Part shown: positions 45,932 through 59,439 of the stretch, one piece after another
Position numbering within the stretch: the first letter of the stretch is position 1
How the letters are laid out: each line of letters begins with the position of its first letter
Assembly (NCBI GenBank): GCA_029844215.1
Contig: CM056718.1
Coordinates: forward strand, 84,122,764 to 84,186,763
Source: Przewalskia tangutica
Taxonomy: Eukaryota > Streptophyta > Magnoliopsida > Solanales > Solanaceae
DNA: 64,000 bases
Direction of reading: 5' to 3'
Notes under the pieces: model-generated
The model's database searches: none
What the model was told of the DNA's origin: nothing
Seen by the model: the letters and a program-made list of their open reading frames with translations, nothing else
Translations under genes and position numbers: made by a program

Positions 45932-47110
45932 ATGCCTCGCAAGGCAACCAGAGCCTGAAGGGCAAGGCGGCGAGAGGAGGCTGCGAGTAGAGCACGGAGG
46001 TTACTAGGCGAGGCCCGTTTTACCTAGGTGGTGCTACGACGGCGGATTCTACGATGTCGCCACCCAGCGAGTTTAGAGCGCAGCGATGGCTGCTGAGACC
46101 ACGATACTGAGCCTCGGCCCACGGCGAGAGCAGAGGATATGGGTTGCAAGGAGATGGCCCGATTACTAGTTAGGTTTATGGCGAGACTTGAGGGCGACGG
46201 AGCCGGGGTACGATGAGTGCACCCTGTGGGCGATAGTTGGAGACCGGGACTTCTTAAGTTGCGATCCACGGTGTTCTATGGATCGAGAGCGAGGATGACC
46301 CTCGTGATTTTATCCGAAGCGATTCTGACGGATCATGAGTGATCAAGGCCTCAGAGGCAGAGTCGGTGATATTGGGTTCGCTTCGGCTGCGTGATACTGC
46401 AGTCGACTGGTTTGATTCATGGGAACTGTCCCGGGGGGAGCATGCGCTTCCAGCTGTATGGGACGAGTTCTCGAGGCTTTCTTGCACATTTATTGCCCCA
46501 GCGGATGAGAGGGCTCGGGCGACAGATTTTTGATGTTGAGGCGGGGCGGGCGTGCGGTTCGAGTACAACGTGGAGTTTGACTCGTTGGCCCGATATGTCT
46601 CGGCGTTAGTGGCAAATATGGAGGACAGAGTGCACCGCTACGTCACGGGGCTCGATGACTACTTGGAAGAGGCTTGCTCGGGTGTAGCTCTTGTGGGCAT
46701 GGACATTGCCCGCATGCAGGCTTATGCACTTGGGTGTGAGGAGCGGAGAGGTCGACGGAATGACCGGGATCAGCAGAAGAGGGCAAGCACAACAGGGTCT
46801 TTTGGCGACTTTCGAGGCGGACCGCCTCAGCAGCAGACTAGTTATGCGTCTCCGCCGATCTGAGCGGTCCTACGATCTTGAGGCATCCAGAGTATTGAGG
46901 CGGTCGGGGCTCGAGGTTCGAGTTTCGGGGGAGTAGTGGTGTTGACCAGATAAGGCCACCCTTACCTCAGTGTGGCCGTTGCGGTAGAATCCATAAGGGA
47001 GAGTGTCGTACTGGTTCGGGAGGTTGTTTTACATGCGGCCAACAGGACCATTTTGCGAGAAATCGTCCGACTAGAGGTAGCGCGGATGTAGAGACTCGGC
47101 CTTCAGGATC
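45932..47110 (+). pseudogene. gag of element F, no pol behind it
   Basis: Starts ATGCCTCGCAAGGC. Blocks are DWFDSWELSRGEHALPAVWD (46339-46533), EYNVEFDSLARYVSALVANM and VHRYVTGLDDYLEEACSGVA (46552-46863), GMDIARMQAYALGCE, and then two zinc-knuckle-like motifs near 46,971-47,080: CGRCGRIHKGEC and CFTCGQQDHFARNR. In the second, the last cysteine is arginine. The frame is broken by indels. No protease or RT follows. The rest of the interior is non-coding, so F looks like a gag-only, non-autonomous element. Confidence 0.86.
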
Positions 47111-48100
47111 TATGGCTGGTTCATCACCTTACTGACTATGCGCCTGCGCGTGCCAATGATTAGAGTGAAGCGGTAGATACAGGTATATCCTTAACCCTCT
47201 AGAGCTTAGTATGCTTGATATAATGATCTTATTATTGTGTGTTATGTGCGGATAGCGTTGTGTTATTTGTGAGTTAGAAAACATGGTTAGTTGAAAGGTA
47301 AGTATGGGGGTATGGAAGGTGTGAACCTTAGAATATTACACGTTGAGACCTTAGATGTAAGACCGTCATGAGAAAAAGATTTTACGGTTAGTCTTTGTCG
47401 AAACACATGGTATGCGTGAAATGTATTGAGGGATAATTCCTTGGGTTGTGTAGGATGAAAGTGGTAGCTTTCAGGACTTGTATAGGTAAGGTTGTTCCGG
47501 ATCGGGGAACAAGAGTCTGGTGCGATTATGGGTCGGGTTGAGGACCATTCGCGGGTCAACCCGCATCCCGGTTTGGGGTGGGGTTAGTTCGAGGTGGTCT
47601 CGCCAGGTGGTAGGGTCACGAGGGTGCTAAGCCCAAGTTTAGGTAACCATCGTATGAGTTCGTGGATGTGTTCGACCAGAATCGAATCGTGAAGGCCGGG
47701 AATGGCCTTGAGGGAATTTGAGGCTAGTAAGATGACCAAGTTTGGAGGTGGTAACTCGGGGTTGTGAAATTGAAGCGGTGGTGAAGTGTGGTATGTGTAC
47801 TAGAAAGAGTTCTGTGTACGAGAAAGGGACGACGAGTAAGAAGAAAGCGAACAATGTGTTATGAGAGCGGAAGTGATCATTTCTTTAATGAAGTGAAGAT
47901 CACGAAGGAGTATCCTTTAGACCATGGGTGTGAGCTTTTGTGATGTTAGAGGTGATTCCTCGTTGGCTTGGATTTGTATGTTATACTATGGCCATTGATG
48001 GCATGATTGGTTTCGTAAGTATAGTAGTGAAGACTATCTGGCGCACGTGTGTTTGGAGACTTAGAAGGAACATTCGGGACGAATGTTTCTAAGGGAAAAA
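47111..48100 (+). mobile_element. Non-coding 3' interior of F with shared block and polypurine tract
   Basis: About 1 kb without a credible gene. Contains the block shared with C and H (about 47,310-47,700: GAGACCTTAGATGTA, GGGTCGGGTTGAGGACC, GGGTCAACCCG, GAGTTCGTGGATGTGTTCGA). The hairpin AACATTCG-GGA-CGAATGTT (48069-48087) and a short purine run AAGGGAAAAA before the 3' LTR follow. The final 150 bp also match H (GATGTTAGAGGTG, TTTCGTAAGTATA, GTGAAGACTATC). Confidence 0.83.
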
Positions 48101-48683
48101 TGTTATACCCGTAGTTCCGAGTATATACGTGAGGATATGCGTGCGAGAATCTGACGTAAATTTTGGAAAGAAAGAAAGATGTGATTTTTCGCGGAAAAGT
48201 TTCCGGTTTTGTGAAGAAAAGGTTCGTTAATGGGAATTGAATTCCCAGAGTTGGTATTTGGACTTCTTGGATTATCTTAGAATTTTTAGATTTTATGTTC
48301 GGAACTGGTCACGTGGGGCCACGAGAAATTTACGGTTTTGTAGGCCCGCTTTGTTTTGAGATTTATGATATTTTGGATATTTTCTAAGACGAAATATTTT
48401 GGATTGAATCGGGGCGACACGTGTCACCCCATGTGTCACCCTTGGCCGGTGGAGGGACAGTGGCCCGGCGAATGGCCTCGACAACTGGTAGCCCAATCGT
48501 TGGCCATGTGGTGTGGTGGGACCCACACACACATGGCCCAATCTTGACCACACACCTTGCTTAGATCTTGGCCCTTGAATCCTCTATATATACCCCCTTA
48601 GCTTGAAGAGTAAATTCATTCCAAGCAAAATACTCCCTCCCTTCTACTTGTTCGTCCACACTCCTTTGTGTAGTGAAATCATG
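48101..48683 (+). mobile_element. 3' LTR of element F, fragment
   Basis: The first 583 bp of a gamma1 LTR from TGTTATACCCGTAG, with TATA at 48585-48592. It is cut by element G. The bases before G are TCATG (48679-48683). The remainder of the LTR must lie right of the window. Confidence 0.88.
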
Positions 48684-51096
48684 TGTCACGACCCGTTCGG
48701 GGCCGTGGTGGTGCCTTAGGGGCACCCAAGTAGCCATACATCGAGTAACGTGGAAATATAAACCAAGACAGAAGCGATTTATAAAATAAGACCACTTATG
48801 TAAGAAAACGTCGCCTTTCTGGCATATATAAATAATCATGGTTGTGATTCATCCCAAATCTGCATACATGACTACTGAACCTCTAAGGAAATATACAACT
48901 ATGGCGGGACAGGGCCCGCCATACCTAACAAGACAAAACTATCTACAACAGGAGATCATACCAAAAGTAGAGCCTCCGGAGAAGATGGAGCTCCTGACAC
49001 CAACGCAAAAGATCCTAAGGATGCGGATCTAGCACCTGTTTGCCTTTACCTGCGGCATGAACGCAGCCCCCCGAAGGAGGTCAGTACAACAGGTACCAAG
49101 TATGTGAAATTATAAAGAACTGAAATGAAATCACAGTATTTAAAACCTTTTCACAAATACAATCAGTTCAATTGCACACAGTGCCACATCACAAACAACA
49201 ACGATAATAGGAAGATCGAATGAGTCTATTCTAGGCGCGAATGATCGAAAGCAAGGCCAATCGCCCATAGTATCATTCTGGTGCCTAGTCCTCGACTTCC
49301 GCATTCCGCATAGGTCACACGCAGACCCGCGAGGTATTCCTCGCGCCGGGGCAGCTAACCGGCGTCCGCCTGAGGCTCCGCGGCGCATAGCCTCAAAAGA
49401 CGCGTAGTCTCAGCAGACCGCGCCAGGAATCCCCGCGTCGGGCTAAAACACCGGAATGATCAATCTGGAGCATACCGCTGCTCCGCATAGTCTCACACGA
49501 CCACATAGCCGTATAGACCGCGTCAAGGGGCAAGCCACCGATATAACGATCGAGGGTAGGTGATACAATAACGATACAACGGACTTAGGTTAGCAACGTA
49601 AGCACGCGCAAGAATGACCCCCTTACACGGCATTTCAAGACAATAACCTGTAGCATCATAATAGGTCTACTTATCACACAAATCTTACTACTTAACAGAA
49701 TCAATACAAGGCTTTTATAAACAAACAAGTAAACAGTTCCTTCTTATCTTTCTTAAGTTGTTATACCTAACTTCTCATAAAGCTAGTATAACTCTTAAGC
49801 TTTTGTTTTTTAAAAACCAAATATTTATCTTCCATTAAAAAAATGATTCAATATTCTTTTGAAATGCTTTGATTCTTTATTATTCGAGCTTAAGCGTGGC
49901 ATTGCCGTAAGTATTATTCGAGCTTAAGCGTGAGGCATTGCCGTAAGTATTATTCGATTAACACGTATGCGTCTACCGTACTATATATATATTGTAAAAT
50001 ATCATGCTTTAGGAAGAATCACATACCTTCTCAATGAAAACCACCGCCAAGTTGAATATGTCGTGCAGAGAGTCGACCTATAATAGTCACGACATCTATC
50101 AAAGACTACTCAAGGTCATTCTAAACAGAGGGTTCAAATTCTACGGAAGCCGGGCAGCACTTCCCTACGGCGAGTTATATAAGTCTCATGCGGAAGCGAT
50201 TCTATGTAAGTGCAGTTTGATTATTCTTCTTTTAAACCCTTCTACTGTGATATGATTCAATTCTATTCTCGTGATATTCTTCTAAGTATTTATACTTATT
50301 CTTATACTACTACAGTAAGTATTCTCTAATTCAAAAGAGGTTAGGATTAGTTACCTCGGTAAGCCCAATAATATCCTAGATAAAGTCGCTGAGCAAGGTT
50401 TAGCTCTAAGTTGTATGCGCTCAGAGCACAAGAAACCTTAGAAGTTCTTCACAACTTCTACAAAGGACTAAGGGATTTGGGCTAGGGTATTTTGGGCATT
50501 ATAACAATACTAGAAGACAACTTTTCTACCAAGGGAGGGGGGTAGATTTCGGCTAGGCTAGGGGGGGTAGGCCCTCGGCCAAACTCACTCAAAGGGGAGG
50601 TGTTGGACGAAAGGCTAAGGGAGAGGAGAGGATTTTTAGACTTGGAAGATAACTTTGTGGATGAAGAACTCTTCATCTTTAAGGGGGTATTTATAGGTCA
50701 AGAAGTGGCCAACCAATGGCCAAGATTAAGACAAGTGCAAGGCAAGTGTAGGGTGAAGATTTACTCCACACAAATATCCTACCAACTCCTTGACTTGTGC
50801 ACAAGGCACAAAAAACGTGCACTTCCTCTCCAATTTCGTCCAATGGACGATTCAAGTCCATCAATGGGAGGGTGCCAAGTGTCGCCTCCCGTTGGTCCAA
50901 AATGTTTCGTCTCTCCGAAAAATCCGCAAAAATTAGTAATGGCATAGCCGGAATTTTCCTACGAAGTGTGGAAACGTTTCGTCGGAAAGCGATTCTTTTA
51001 GTGAGTTGTGTACAAAAAAGCGTCAAGGCTAACTTTAAGGCCAAACTTTTTATGCGTATTCCCTTACGTACATACTCCGGAAATCGAGGTATAACA
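48684..51096 (-). mobile_element. 3' LTR of element G (alpha)
   Basis: 2413 bp from TGTCACGACCCGTTCGGGG to GGTATAACA. TATA is at 50688-50695 (minus). The G-run is short and interrupted (about 50,591). The polypurine tract and hairpin (51110-51127) follow on the right. It is more diverged from the array LTRs than they are from each other. Confidence 0.9.
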
Positions 51097-51109
51097 TTCT
51101 TCCCTTAGA

Positions 51110-51127
51110 AACATTCGTCCGAATGTT
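51110..51127 (-). promoter_or_regulatory. Hairpin next to the polypurine tract of G
   Basis: AACATTCG / CGAATGTT with a 2 nt loop, and the purine tract at 51097-51109 on the minus strand. Confidence 0.8.
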
Positions 51128-51217
51128 CCTTCTAAAACGATTATCGATGAAGCTTAAACAGTTTGTAAGTGCCACATGGCCACAAAATAACACTTAGGCA
51201 TAAATGATAATGGAAAT

Positions 51218-54200
51218 TTACAAGTAGGAAAGTGAATTACACGGAGGTGTGGGAATAGGTGAGGATACTTCTGTCTCATGTCCTCTCGGCTTCCCGTCAT
51301 CTCCTCCACGAGCTCGTTCCGCCACAAGACTTTGTGGAAGCCACGTCCGCCGTCATGACGCTTAACTGACGATCGACTATCGATATGGGAATCTCCTCAT
51401 ACGATAATCCCTCGGTCACACTGGACATCGTCAATCGGGTGTACCCTAGATGGATCCCGATACATCTCGCCGGCATAGATCGTGAAAAACCGGATGCCGC
51501 CTCCGGTCGGACGGCGGATCCAACTCATAGCAACCTTGCCTACCTGCGGACAATCTGAAGCGGCCCAATGTACCTTGGGTGAGTTTCTTCTTCCCAAATC
51601 TCATCACACCGCCGTGGGTGACACGCTAGGAAAACCCAATCATGAACCTCGAACTCAAGATGCCGACGACGATGATCTGCATACGACTTCTGTCGACTCT
51701 GAGCTGTCAATAGCCGCTCTCGGATAAGCTTCACCTTATCCACTGCCTGCTGCACCAAATCTGGTCCCACTAGCTGCACCTCGCCCACATCGAACCAACC
51801 TATAGGCGATCTGCACTTCCTCCCATACAAGGCCTCATAAGGCGCCATCTGAATCTTTGGAGTGGTAGCTATTATTATATGCGAACTCAACTAGAGGAAA
51901 ATGATCCTCCCAACTACCATGAAGTCAATAACACGGGCTCGCAGACATATCCTCGAAGTGCGGATAGTGCGCTCTGCTGTCCGTCTGCATGCGTGGATGA
52001 AATGCGATGCTCGTGCTCACTGCGTCCCTAAACCCTTCTGGAAGGACCTCAGTTAGCCGAAATGGCCGGGCTCCTGCATGCGATATGATCGAAGTAGGGA
52101 CTCCATGCGATCGACGATCTCGGATGTAAAGTCGGCATAATCCTCACCAAAAGTCGTCTGACGGAAGAAAGTGGGCTGATTTAAATCGACTGTCGACGAT
52201 AACCCATATAGAATCATGTCTCCTGCGAGTGCGAGGTAATCACGTGATGAAGTCCATGTTGATTACCTCCCACTTCGGTCGGGATCTCTATCGCTGCGCA
52301 CAAACCACGGGCCTCGGTGCTCTACCTTCACTGCGACAACACGGGCGAGCTACGAACTCGCAACGTCCTCTTCAAGCCATCCCACCAATACGTATCTAAG
52401 GTCGTGGTACATCTTGGTCGACCCGGATGGATAGAGTAACGCTTGTGTGTGCTTCACCAAGAACCTGCCGAAGTCACGAAACATCCGGAACACACAATCG
52501 CCCTCAAACCTTAGCACACCATGGTGCTACCTCAAAGGACCCTTGCCCTCACGAAGAGGCGTATCACGATATCGAATCAAAGCGGATCCTCGAATCGTTG
52601 CCTCTTCACCTCGCCGACGATGGAAGACTCGGCAACCTCACGAACTCTAACCCACTGCTATCGTAATCAATCAAGCGGACACAAGGCTCGCTAATCGATG
52701 CAAATCACGAACCATGTCCTCCTCTCTAGCTGCACATCCGATAGGCTCCCCATCGACCTACGACTAAGGCATACGCCACAACATTGGCCTTCCCGGGTGG
52801 TACGGGATATCAACATCGTAATCCTTAAGCAACTCTAACCACCGTCTCGCCGTAAGTTCGGCTCCTGCTGGTGAAGATATCTGGAGGCTCTTGTGGTCTG
52901 TAAAAATATCCACGTGAACCCCATACAAATAGTGCCTCGGATCTTCAAAGCGTTAATCACGGTGCGACTCCAAATCATGGGTGGGGTAGTTCCTCGTGTT
53001 TCTTGGTGTCGGGATGCATATGCTATAACCCTGCAAAGCTGCATCAACACACATCCCAACCCGATGCCTGACGCATCACAATACAAGACATAACAATCTG
53101 GACCCTCTGGAAGATTAAGAAAGGTGGCGGTCTTCAGTCTCTCTTTCAAGAATCGAAACCACGCTCCAAGCATCGATCCATGAAACTTGGCTGCCTTACG
53201 AGTCGGCCTAGTCAATGGTGCGAGAGATAGAAGCAAACTTCACCACGAACCGCAGATAATATCCTGCAATGCCCGTAAAGCTGCGAACCTCTGCCGGAGT
53301 AGTAGGTCTAGGCAAGTCTCGATCGCTTCGATCTTGGCGTATCCACTGAATGCCATCAGCCGACAATATGCCCAAGAAACGCCCAAGTCAACAAAACTCA
53401 CATTTGGAAAACTTGGCGTCTGTTCTTGGTCGGAGAAGCTGTCGCCTGATCGCCAAATGCTCGCGTGCTCGCTCTGGCGAGAATAAACCAAGATATCATC
53501 AATGAACACTATCACAAACGTGTCCAAAATGGTTTGAACACTCGGTTCATCAAATCCATGAATACGCGGAGCATTGGTCAACCAAAGACATGACCACGAA
53601 CTCATAATGCGTCACAGGGTCCGAATGCGATCCTAGGGACATCCACTCTCGACATGAACGATGATAGCGACGCAGATCAATCTTGGAGAAACATCTCGCG
53701 CCACTGCAATCGTCGAACAAATCATCAATCACAGGAAGGGGTATTCGTTCTTAATGGTCACCTTGTTCAGGTGCTGTAATCAACACACGTGCGCGGCGTC
53801 GTCGTCTTCTTCACGAACAATCTGGCGCTCCCGGGGAGAAACACTAGGCACGATGAAGCCGCTTCTCGGCCAAATCTCTAAGCCGATCCTTGACTCTCAA
53901 CTCGGCGGTGCCATTACGTATGGCGGAATGGAAATAGGCGAGTGTGCCGCAATATGTCAATACAAAACTCAATCTCCTCTCGGGAGGATACGGGAGGTCG
54001 TGCGGAAACACGTGCGGGAACTCTCGACCCATGGGCCAGCGGAAAATCTGGTACCGCGGCTTGATATCAAACACGAACGAGATGGTAGATATACCCCTTC
54101 GCACCATCTTCCTATCCTTGAGGTAGGAAATAAACCTACCCCCAGCGTCTGGTGCTCCCACTCAACAACCGCTCTTGAAACTGGAACCGTACTACTCTCT

Positions 54201-54560
54201 CTCTGCGGTCCACATTGGCGTAGCAGAAGCTAGCCAATCCATCCCATGATCACGTCGAAGTCAATCATCTCCAACTCTATCAAGTCGGCTAGGGTCCGAC
54301 GACTGTAAATGGTCACAGGACAAGCTCTATATACCCGCCGAGCTACCACCGAATCACACACTGGCGTAGCTACCTCGAAAGGGTCTATGGACTCAGGCTC
54401 TATCCCTATCCTACTAGCAACAAGGGAGATATATAGGGCCAGTAGAACCGGATCTATCAAAGCATACACATCAAACCCGAAGCGATAAGGTACATGTGGC
54501 GACATCGGTGAGGCCTCACGATCTGTCGGTGGACAAAGCATAAATGCGGTTACGAGGACC
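51218..54560 (-). pseudogene. pol of element G
   Basis: Minus-strand chromovirus pol, all domains present but frameshifted. In coding order: protease with ALIDPVLLALYISL (54230-54778); pre-RT linker with RPMGREFPHVFP (53844-54161); RT with FIDDILVYSRQSEHA (53240-53605); RNase H with YCDASGIGLGC (52835-53236); integrase with MAPYEALYGRKCRSPIGWFD and a basic HRRRHLEFEVHDWVFL stretch (51540-51890); and a chromodomain-like tail near 51,300. The stop is at about 51218. Relative to A, B1 and B2 the order and spacing are the same. Confidence 0.86.
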
Positions 54561-55514
54561 GCTAGACCTGAGACCGCGCCACGACCTGCCGCGACCCGCT
54601 GGTCCATGAGTACCTTGCCCTCCGGGCGAAATCGCTGTCGAGGATGAAGAAGCGGCAACAGACCACATGGTCGGCCTACTACCCGCGCCGCCCGGTCGGA
54701 CAAACTCGCGAAATGACCTGCGGCCACAAGTATAGCGAGCTCGAGTCTGACTCGAGAATGGTATCTACCAACGGGCACCGAGCGGACCTCGAGCAGTTAG
54801 CACCCTGCTACTGAAATCCGAAGTCCGGGCCACGACCGCCCGATCGCTCTGGCGTATCGAAAATGAGGTAGGAGCGCTCTGCGGGCCGTGGTGCAAATCT
54901 GGACCTGCGATCGCCCACCACGAGGACCACCAAAGAACCGGCCGTCTTGGCGCCTTCTTCTGCTGATATCGCTCTGCCGCGGTCTCTACGCCTCCGCATC
55001 CTAGTGCATGAGCCTGCATACGGGTTATGTCCATGCCTGGCTGAACGGACACACCCGCACAAGACTCGGCCATGTAATCATCTAGCCCAGTGACATAGCG
55101 ATGCATCCGGTCCTCCATCTGCTACGGTCGCGAGGACATATCGAGCCAAAGAATCAAACTCGACATTGTACTCCTCCGTATGCGTCCTCGCTCTCGGAAC
55201 AAGAATCTATCACTCGTGCCCTCGCCATGCGGAGGCAAGAAGTGTGAGAAAGGCCTCTGAAAACTCATCCCATCTTGCTGGAGTGCATGCTCTCCCGGAA
55301 AGCTCCATGAATCAAACCGATCATTGCGGTATCACGCGGCCGTCGCGAACCGAATGTCACGGACTCGATCTCAAGCCACGATCACCGCGTAATCCTCTGC
55401 AGCTGACGGATGAACTCCTGCGGATCATCCTCCGGCCTCGACCCGTAAAACTCTGGAGGGCTACAACTAAGGAAATCCCGTAGTCTCAAACTATCTGCCC
55501 TCGGGTGCACTACG
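54560..55514 (-). pseudogene. gag of element G, 5' part removed by element H
   Basis: Carries a zinc-knuckle trace near 54,700-54,740, MEDRMHRYVTGLDDYMAESC (54765-55118), SVQPGMDITRMQAHALGC, and an EFDSLARY-equivalent region near 55,150. Element H starts at 55515, so the gag start, leader and 5' LTR of G must lie right of the window. CTACG at 55510-55514 is the expected left target duplication of H. Confidence 0.82.
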
Positions 55515-58500
55515 TGTCACGACCCGATCCCGGGCCCGTGACTGGTGCCTTACCCCGGGCACCCTAGTGATACAACATCAGAGTAATCAGCGGAACATAA
55601 AACGATACAAGACATATGAAACAATGATCTGAGAAAAACTTGCCTTTCGGCATATATAAAAAATGACAACTTTTTCAACATGAACAGTTTAATCCTTTTT
55701 ACAACCACCGCCCAAAGATTACTACTGCACTCTACGAAAGATATGACAACAACGACGGGACAGGGCCCCGTCATACCCCTGAATGTAAGCACCTACGACA
55801 ACAGGGGACTATACCAAGATAAGCCTCCGGAGAAACGGAGCTTCCCAACAGCTGGCGTGACCACGAGGCTAGGATCAACGATCGTGTACCTCAACTGCGG
55901 CATGAACGCGGCCCCGAAGGAGGTCGATCTGACAGTGCGAGTATGTGGCGAAAATACATACTGTAAATGAAATCATAGCAGTCATATAAAGCAAGAGACA
56001 ATGTATGATAACCAAACTACAGTTTACAACCAAGCCGTCATGTCAAGTTAGGGACTCACGCCCTCAAGTCATCACTCAAGTATAACAATGGGTCTCAGGC
56101 CCACAACATCAATCATGCGTGGAATACCTTCCTCACCGGCGATCATGATATAAAAGCACCATGGAACACACATGAACACGAGTCCCACGTGTCATAATAT
56201 CTCTCAGCGGGGTAAATGCGAAGGCATAGCCGACTACTAAAACCCACAGTACCAACAAGGTCATGAATCGTATCATAAGATCTGTCTGGACCGTCACATG
56301 ATCAAAGCCGCCACTTGCGCGATATCGATGTGTCGCGTCTAACCACGAACTCCCGCGACTCGCGTAGGCCAATCTCATCGCCCGCATGAGGTATTCCCGC
56401 GTCGGTAGCTACTCCCGGCGTCGTCACGAACGCGATCCGCGTGGCCACGTGGACGCGTGCCCATAAAGGGCGTCACTAACACGGAACTCGTAGCTCGCGC
56501 ATAGGCCCGGGACTGCGTGAGGTATTCTCGAATCATAGGTCCATCGACCGCTGAGTCTACCCGCGTGGAGGCGACAACCGGAATCATCTCAAGAGGTGAA
56601 TGCCACAATACTATCATAACGACGATAGTTAATAAGCGCAATCAAGGAAACCCTTTACCCAAACATCACAAGATACTAACACACGTAGCATCCTAACACG
56701 TTTACTTATCAAAGCAATCAAGAAAGTATTACAAGGCTATCACAAACCAATCTGATCAAGTTGTTCACAAGGTACCTTCTACTATATGATTAACAAGATC
56801 GGGTTTTATCCCCAAAGTACTTCATACATTAACTCTTTAACAAGATACGTTACATTCACAAAAGTCACACAATACGTAGTATATGAAAATAGAGTGATTA
56901 TCTTTTTCTGAGAAATCAATTACTTCTCTTTGTAAAATCAAGTAGCAACATTCTTTTCCAATGTTCAAGTTTGCCTAATTTCCAATGTTCAAGTTTCTCA
57001 TTTTTAGAAAGGGTTCGTAGTTCATAGTCTTATTCATTTAAGAATATAATTCTCCTTTAAACAATCTGAGAAACATAAGCCTGATATGTGAGTAGGATAT
57101 CTTGTTTATAACAATCTTATTACAATGACCATGATCTAGGAAATATCATTTTGTCTCATCTTAGCTTCATGCAGATGGAAGTTTCTCCGGTTTTAATAAT
57201 ACTTAATTATTCAAAACATTTCCTTTTAACGCTGCGATGGTTTGTCGATACACATTCGATTTCAAATCGAAGAAACATTCTTAAGCCGTTATACCTAACT
57301 TCCCATAAAGCTAGTATAACTCTTAAGTTTTCAAAAACCAAATATTACTTCTTTCGAAATGATTCAAAAATCTTTTGAAATACTTCAAGTTCTTTATTAA
57401 CACATAACAAGCCAGTTATAGTTCAAATCAGTTACCTTTTCAAGACCACAAGTACTTTCTTACCAACATAAAGCTGTTATAAACAACTTCCCATAAAGCG
57501 TTATAACACTTTATGTTTTAAACCAATCAAATACGTTTATACGTATGCGTCTACCGTACTACATAGTTCACACATATCATGCTAGAAGAGGTAGGAAAAG
57601 GTTCACATACCTCGCGACGAGTATCGACTAATAGCAAAACGCTCCAAGTACTTCAAACCGTCGGCTACTCCTTAGCGATGGTCGCGCCATGCGTAGCACT
57701 TCAACCTATAAGGCCACAGCGCTTATTAACATTTAGACCTTATCGCGAGAACATTCTACCGAAAATTCGGCCTCCCCATGACAGCGTAAATCTCCTCGCT
57801 AACGAGGCGGCTACCAAGCCAACCGAGGGGTTACATCTAACGACGGGTACAATTCTACTTCACGTAAAAGCTACACAAGCCTCATGTCTGATCCTATGTA
57901 AAAACGATTCGATTCGATTCTTGAGCTTAAGTCGCAAGACATTGCCGATAACTACGTTGATTCTATATATAGTATACTTCAACTATATATTCTAACAATA
58001 TGTAATTTCCAATTACAATAGAGGACAAGATAATTACCTCGATAAGCCCGTAATTATCGAGTTTAAAGTCGATCTGGGCAATCGTTTAGCTCGACTCAGG
58101 CGCTCGACCCGCTCTAAACCACCCTTAGAAGTTCTAACCAACTTCACACAATACTCAACGGACTATGGAGATTTTCCTAGGGTTTCGGTTTGTTGTGGTA
58201 GGGAAGTATAATAGTATTTACGGGCTTTTCGTATAGGTATAACCTTAGAATACAACAAGGTATCTGGCTAAGGTAATTTGGGCACTATAACAATACTTTT
58301 GAGAGTATTTCTACACCTGAGGGGGTATTATCTGAAAGCAACTAGGCTAGGGGTTACACTCTCGGCTAGCACCCCCTGAGGGGTGCTCTCGGCCACAAGG
58401 GAGGCCCTTGGCGAACTCAACCTGAGGAGGGAGAAGGAGAGCTTTGAGACTTAGGCAAATTTATGGATGAAGAAGTTCATCAAAGGGAGGGTATTTATAC

Positions 58501-59167
58501 TACAAGCCAAGGCCAACCAATGGCCAAGATCTAGCCAAGTGCTACACAAGTGTAAGGCCAAGATTCACCCAAGTGCCCCTAGACCCTACTCTTAAAACCC
58601 TGCAAATATCTACACAAAAATATCTACCACTTGACCCCAAAGTCGTCCAAGCCGCCTTGCCCGCTGATGAGAGGGTGCCAAGTGCCGCCTCTCGTTGGTC
58701 CAAAATGTTAGTCTCTCGGAAAAATCCATAAAAATAAGAAAAGACATAGCGGAATTTTCCCTACAAGTTATGTAAAGCGTTTAGTCAACGACTCTGGCAA
58801 GGTGTTGTGCACAAATGCCATTCGGCAAGCCACTGGCGGGGTGACACGTGTCACCCTCATATTGGCCCAAATAAAACATCTTAGAAAATATCCACAATGG
58901 CCAAAATCTAGAAAACAAAGTGGGCCCCACAAAACCAGTAAATTTCTCCGTGGGCCCACGTGACCATTTCAAAAATAAAATTCCATAATTCTCTAATATT
59001 CGAAGTCCGAATACCAAATCACGGGAATCAATTCCCATTAACGAACCTTTTTCCTTCACAAAACGGAAACTTTTAGTGGAGAAATCACCTCTTTCTTCCT
59101 TTCCAAACTTTCATGCGTATTCTCGTCGTCGTCCTCGCATACATACCGGGAACTACGGGTATAACAT
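55515..59167 (-). mobile_element. 3' LTR of element H (gamma2, mosaic)
   Basis: 3653 bp from TGTCACGACCCGATCCCGGG to ACGGGTATAACA. TATA is at 58492-58499 (minus). The outer 600 bp match gamma1 LTR E. The part at 56330-56580 matches the GC-rich repeat of alpha LTRs instead of the gamma1 repeat. A module at 57130-57260 is shared with E and D. The U3 end matches gamma1 again. The donor-like ACATACCTCGCG is near 57,605-57,620. Confidence 0.9.
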
Positions 59168-59198
59168 TCTTCCCCTTAGAAACATTCGTCGAATGTTC
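59168..59198 (-). promoter_or_regulatory. Polypurine tract and hairpin of H
   Basis: A purine run (minus strand, CTAAGGGGAAGAA) touches the LTR, preceded by AACATTCG / CGAATGTT with a single-base loop (59182-59198). Confidence 0.82.
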
Positions 59199-59439
59199 CT
59201 TCTAAGTCTCAAAACATACGTCGCGAAGATAGTCTTCACTTTTATACTTACGAAACAATCTGCCATACCGCCACGTAAAATACTTGCGCAACATACTTAT
59301 ATCCAAGTCTACGAGAAACACCTCTAACATCACCACTTTTGTCACTTTGTCGCGAGCCTTGCTCGACGACCCAACAAATGGTGCCGTGCGTCACGATCAT
59401 TGAAGGTATCGTGCCTCGAACCGCCCACATTTACGATCG

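Noticed and set aside
59248..59430. 60-residue frame near the end of H as a chromodomain
   Set aside because: It lacks the TWE...YPHLF pattern of the other elements, and the underlying DNA matches the non-coding 3' end of F.
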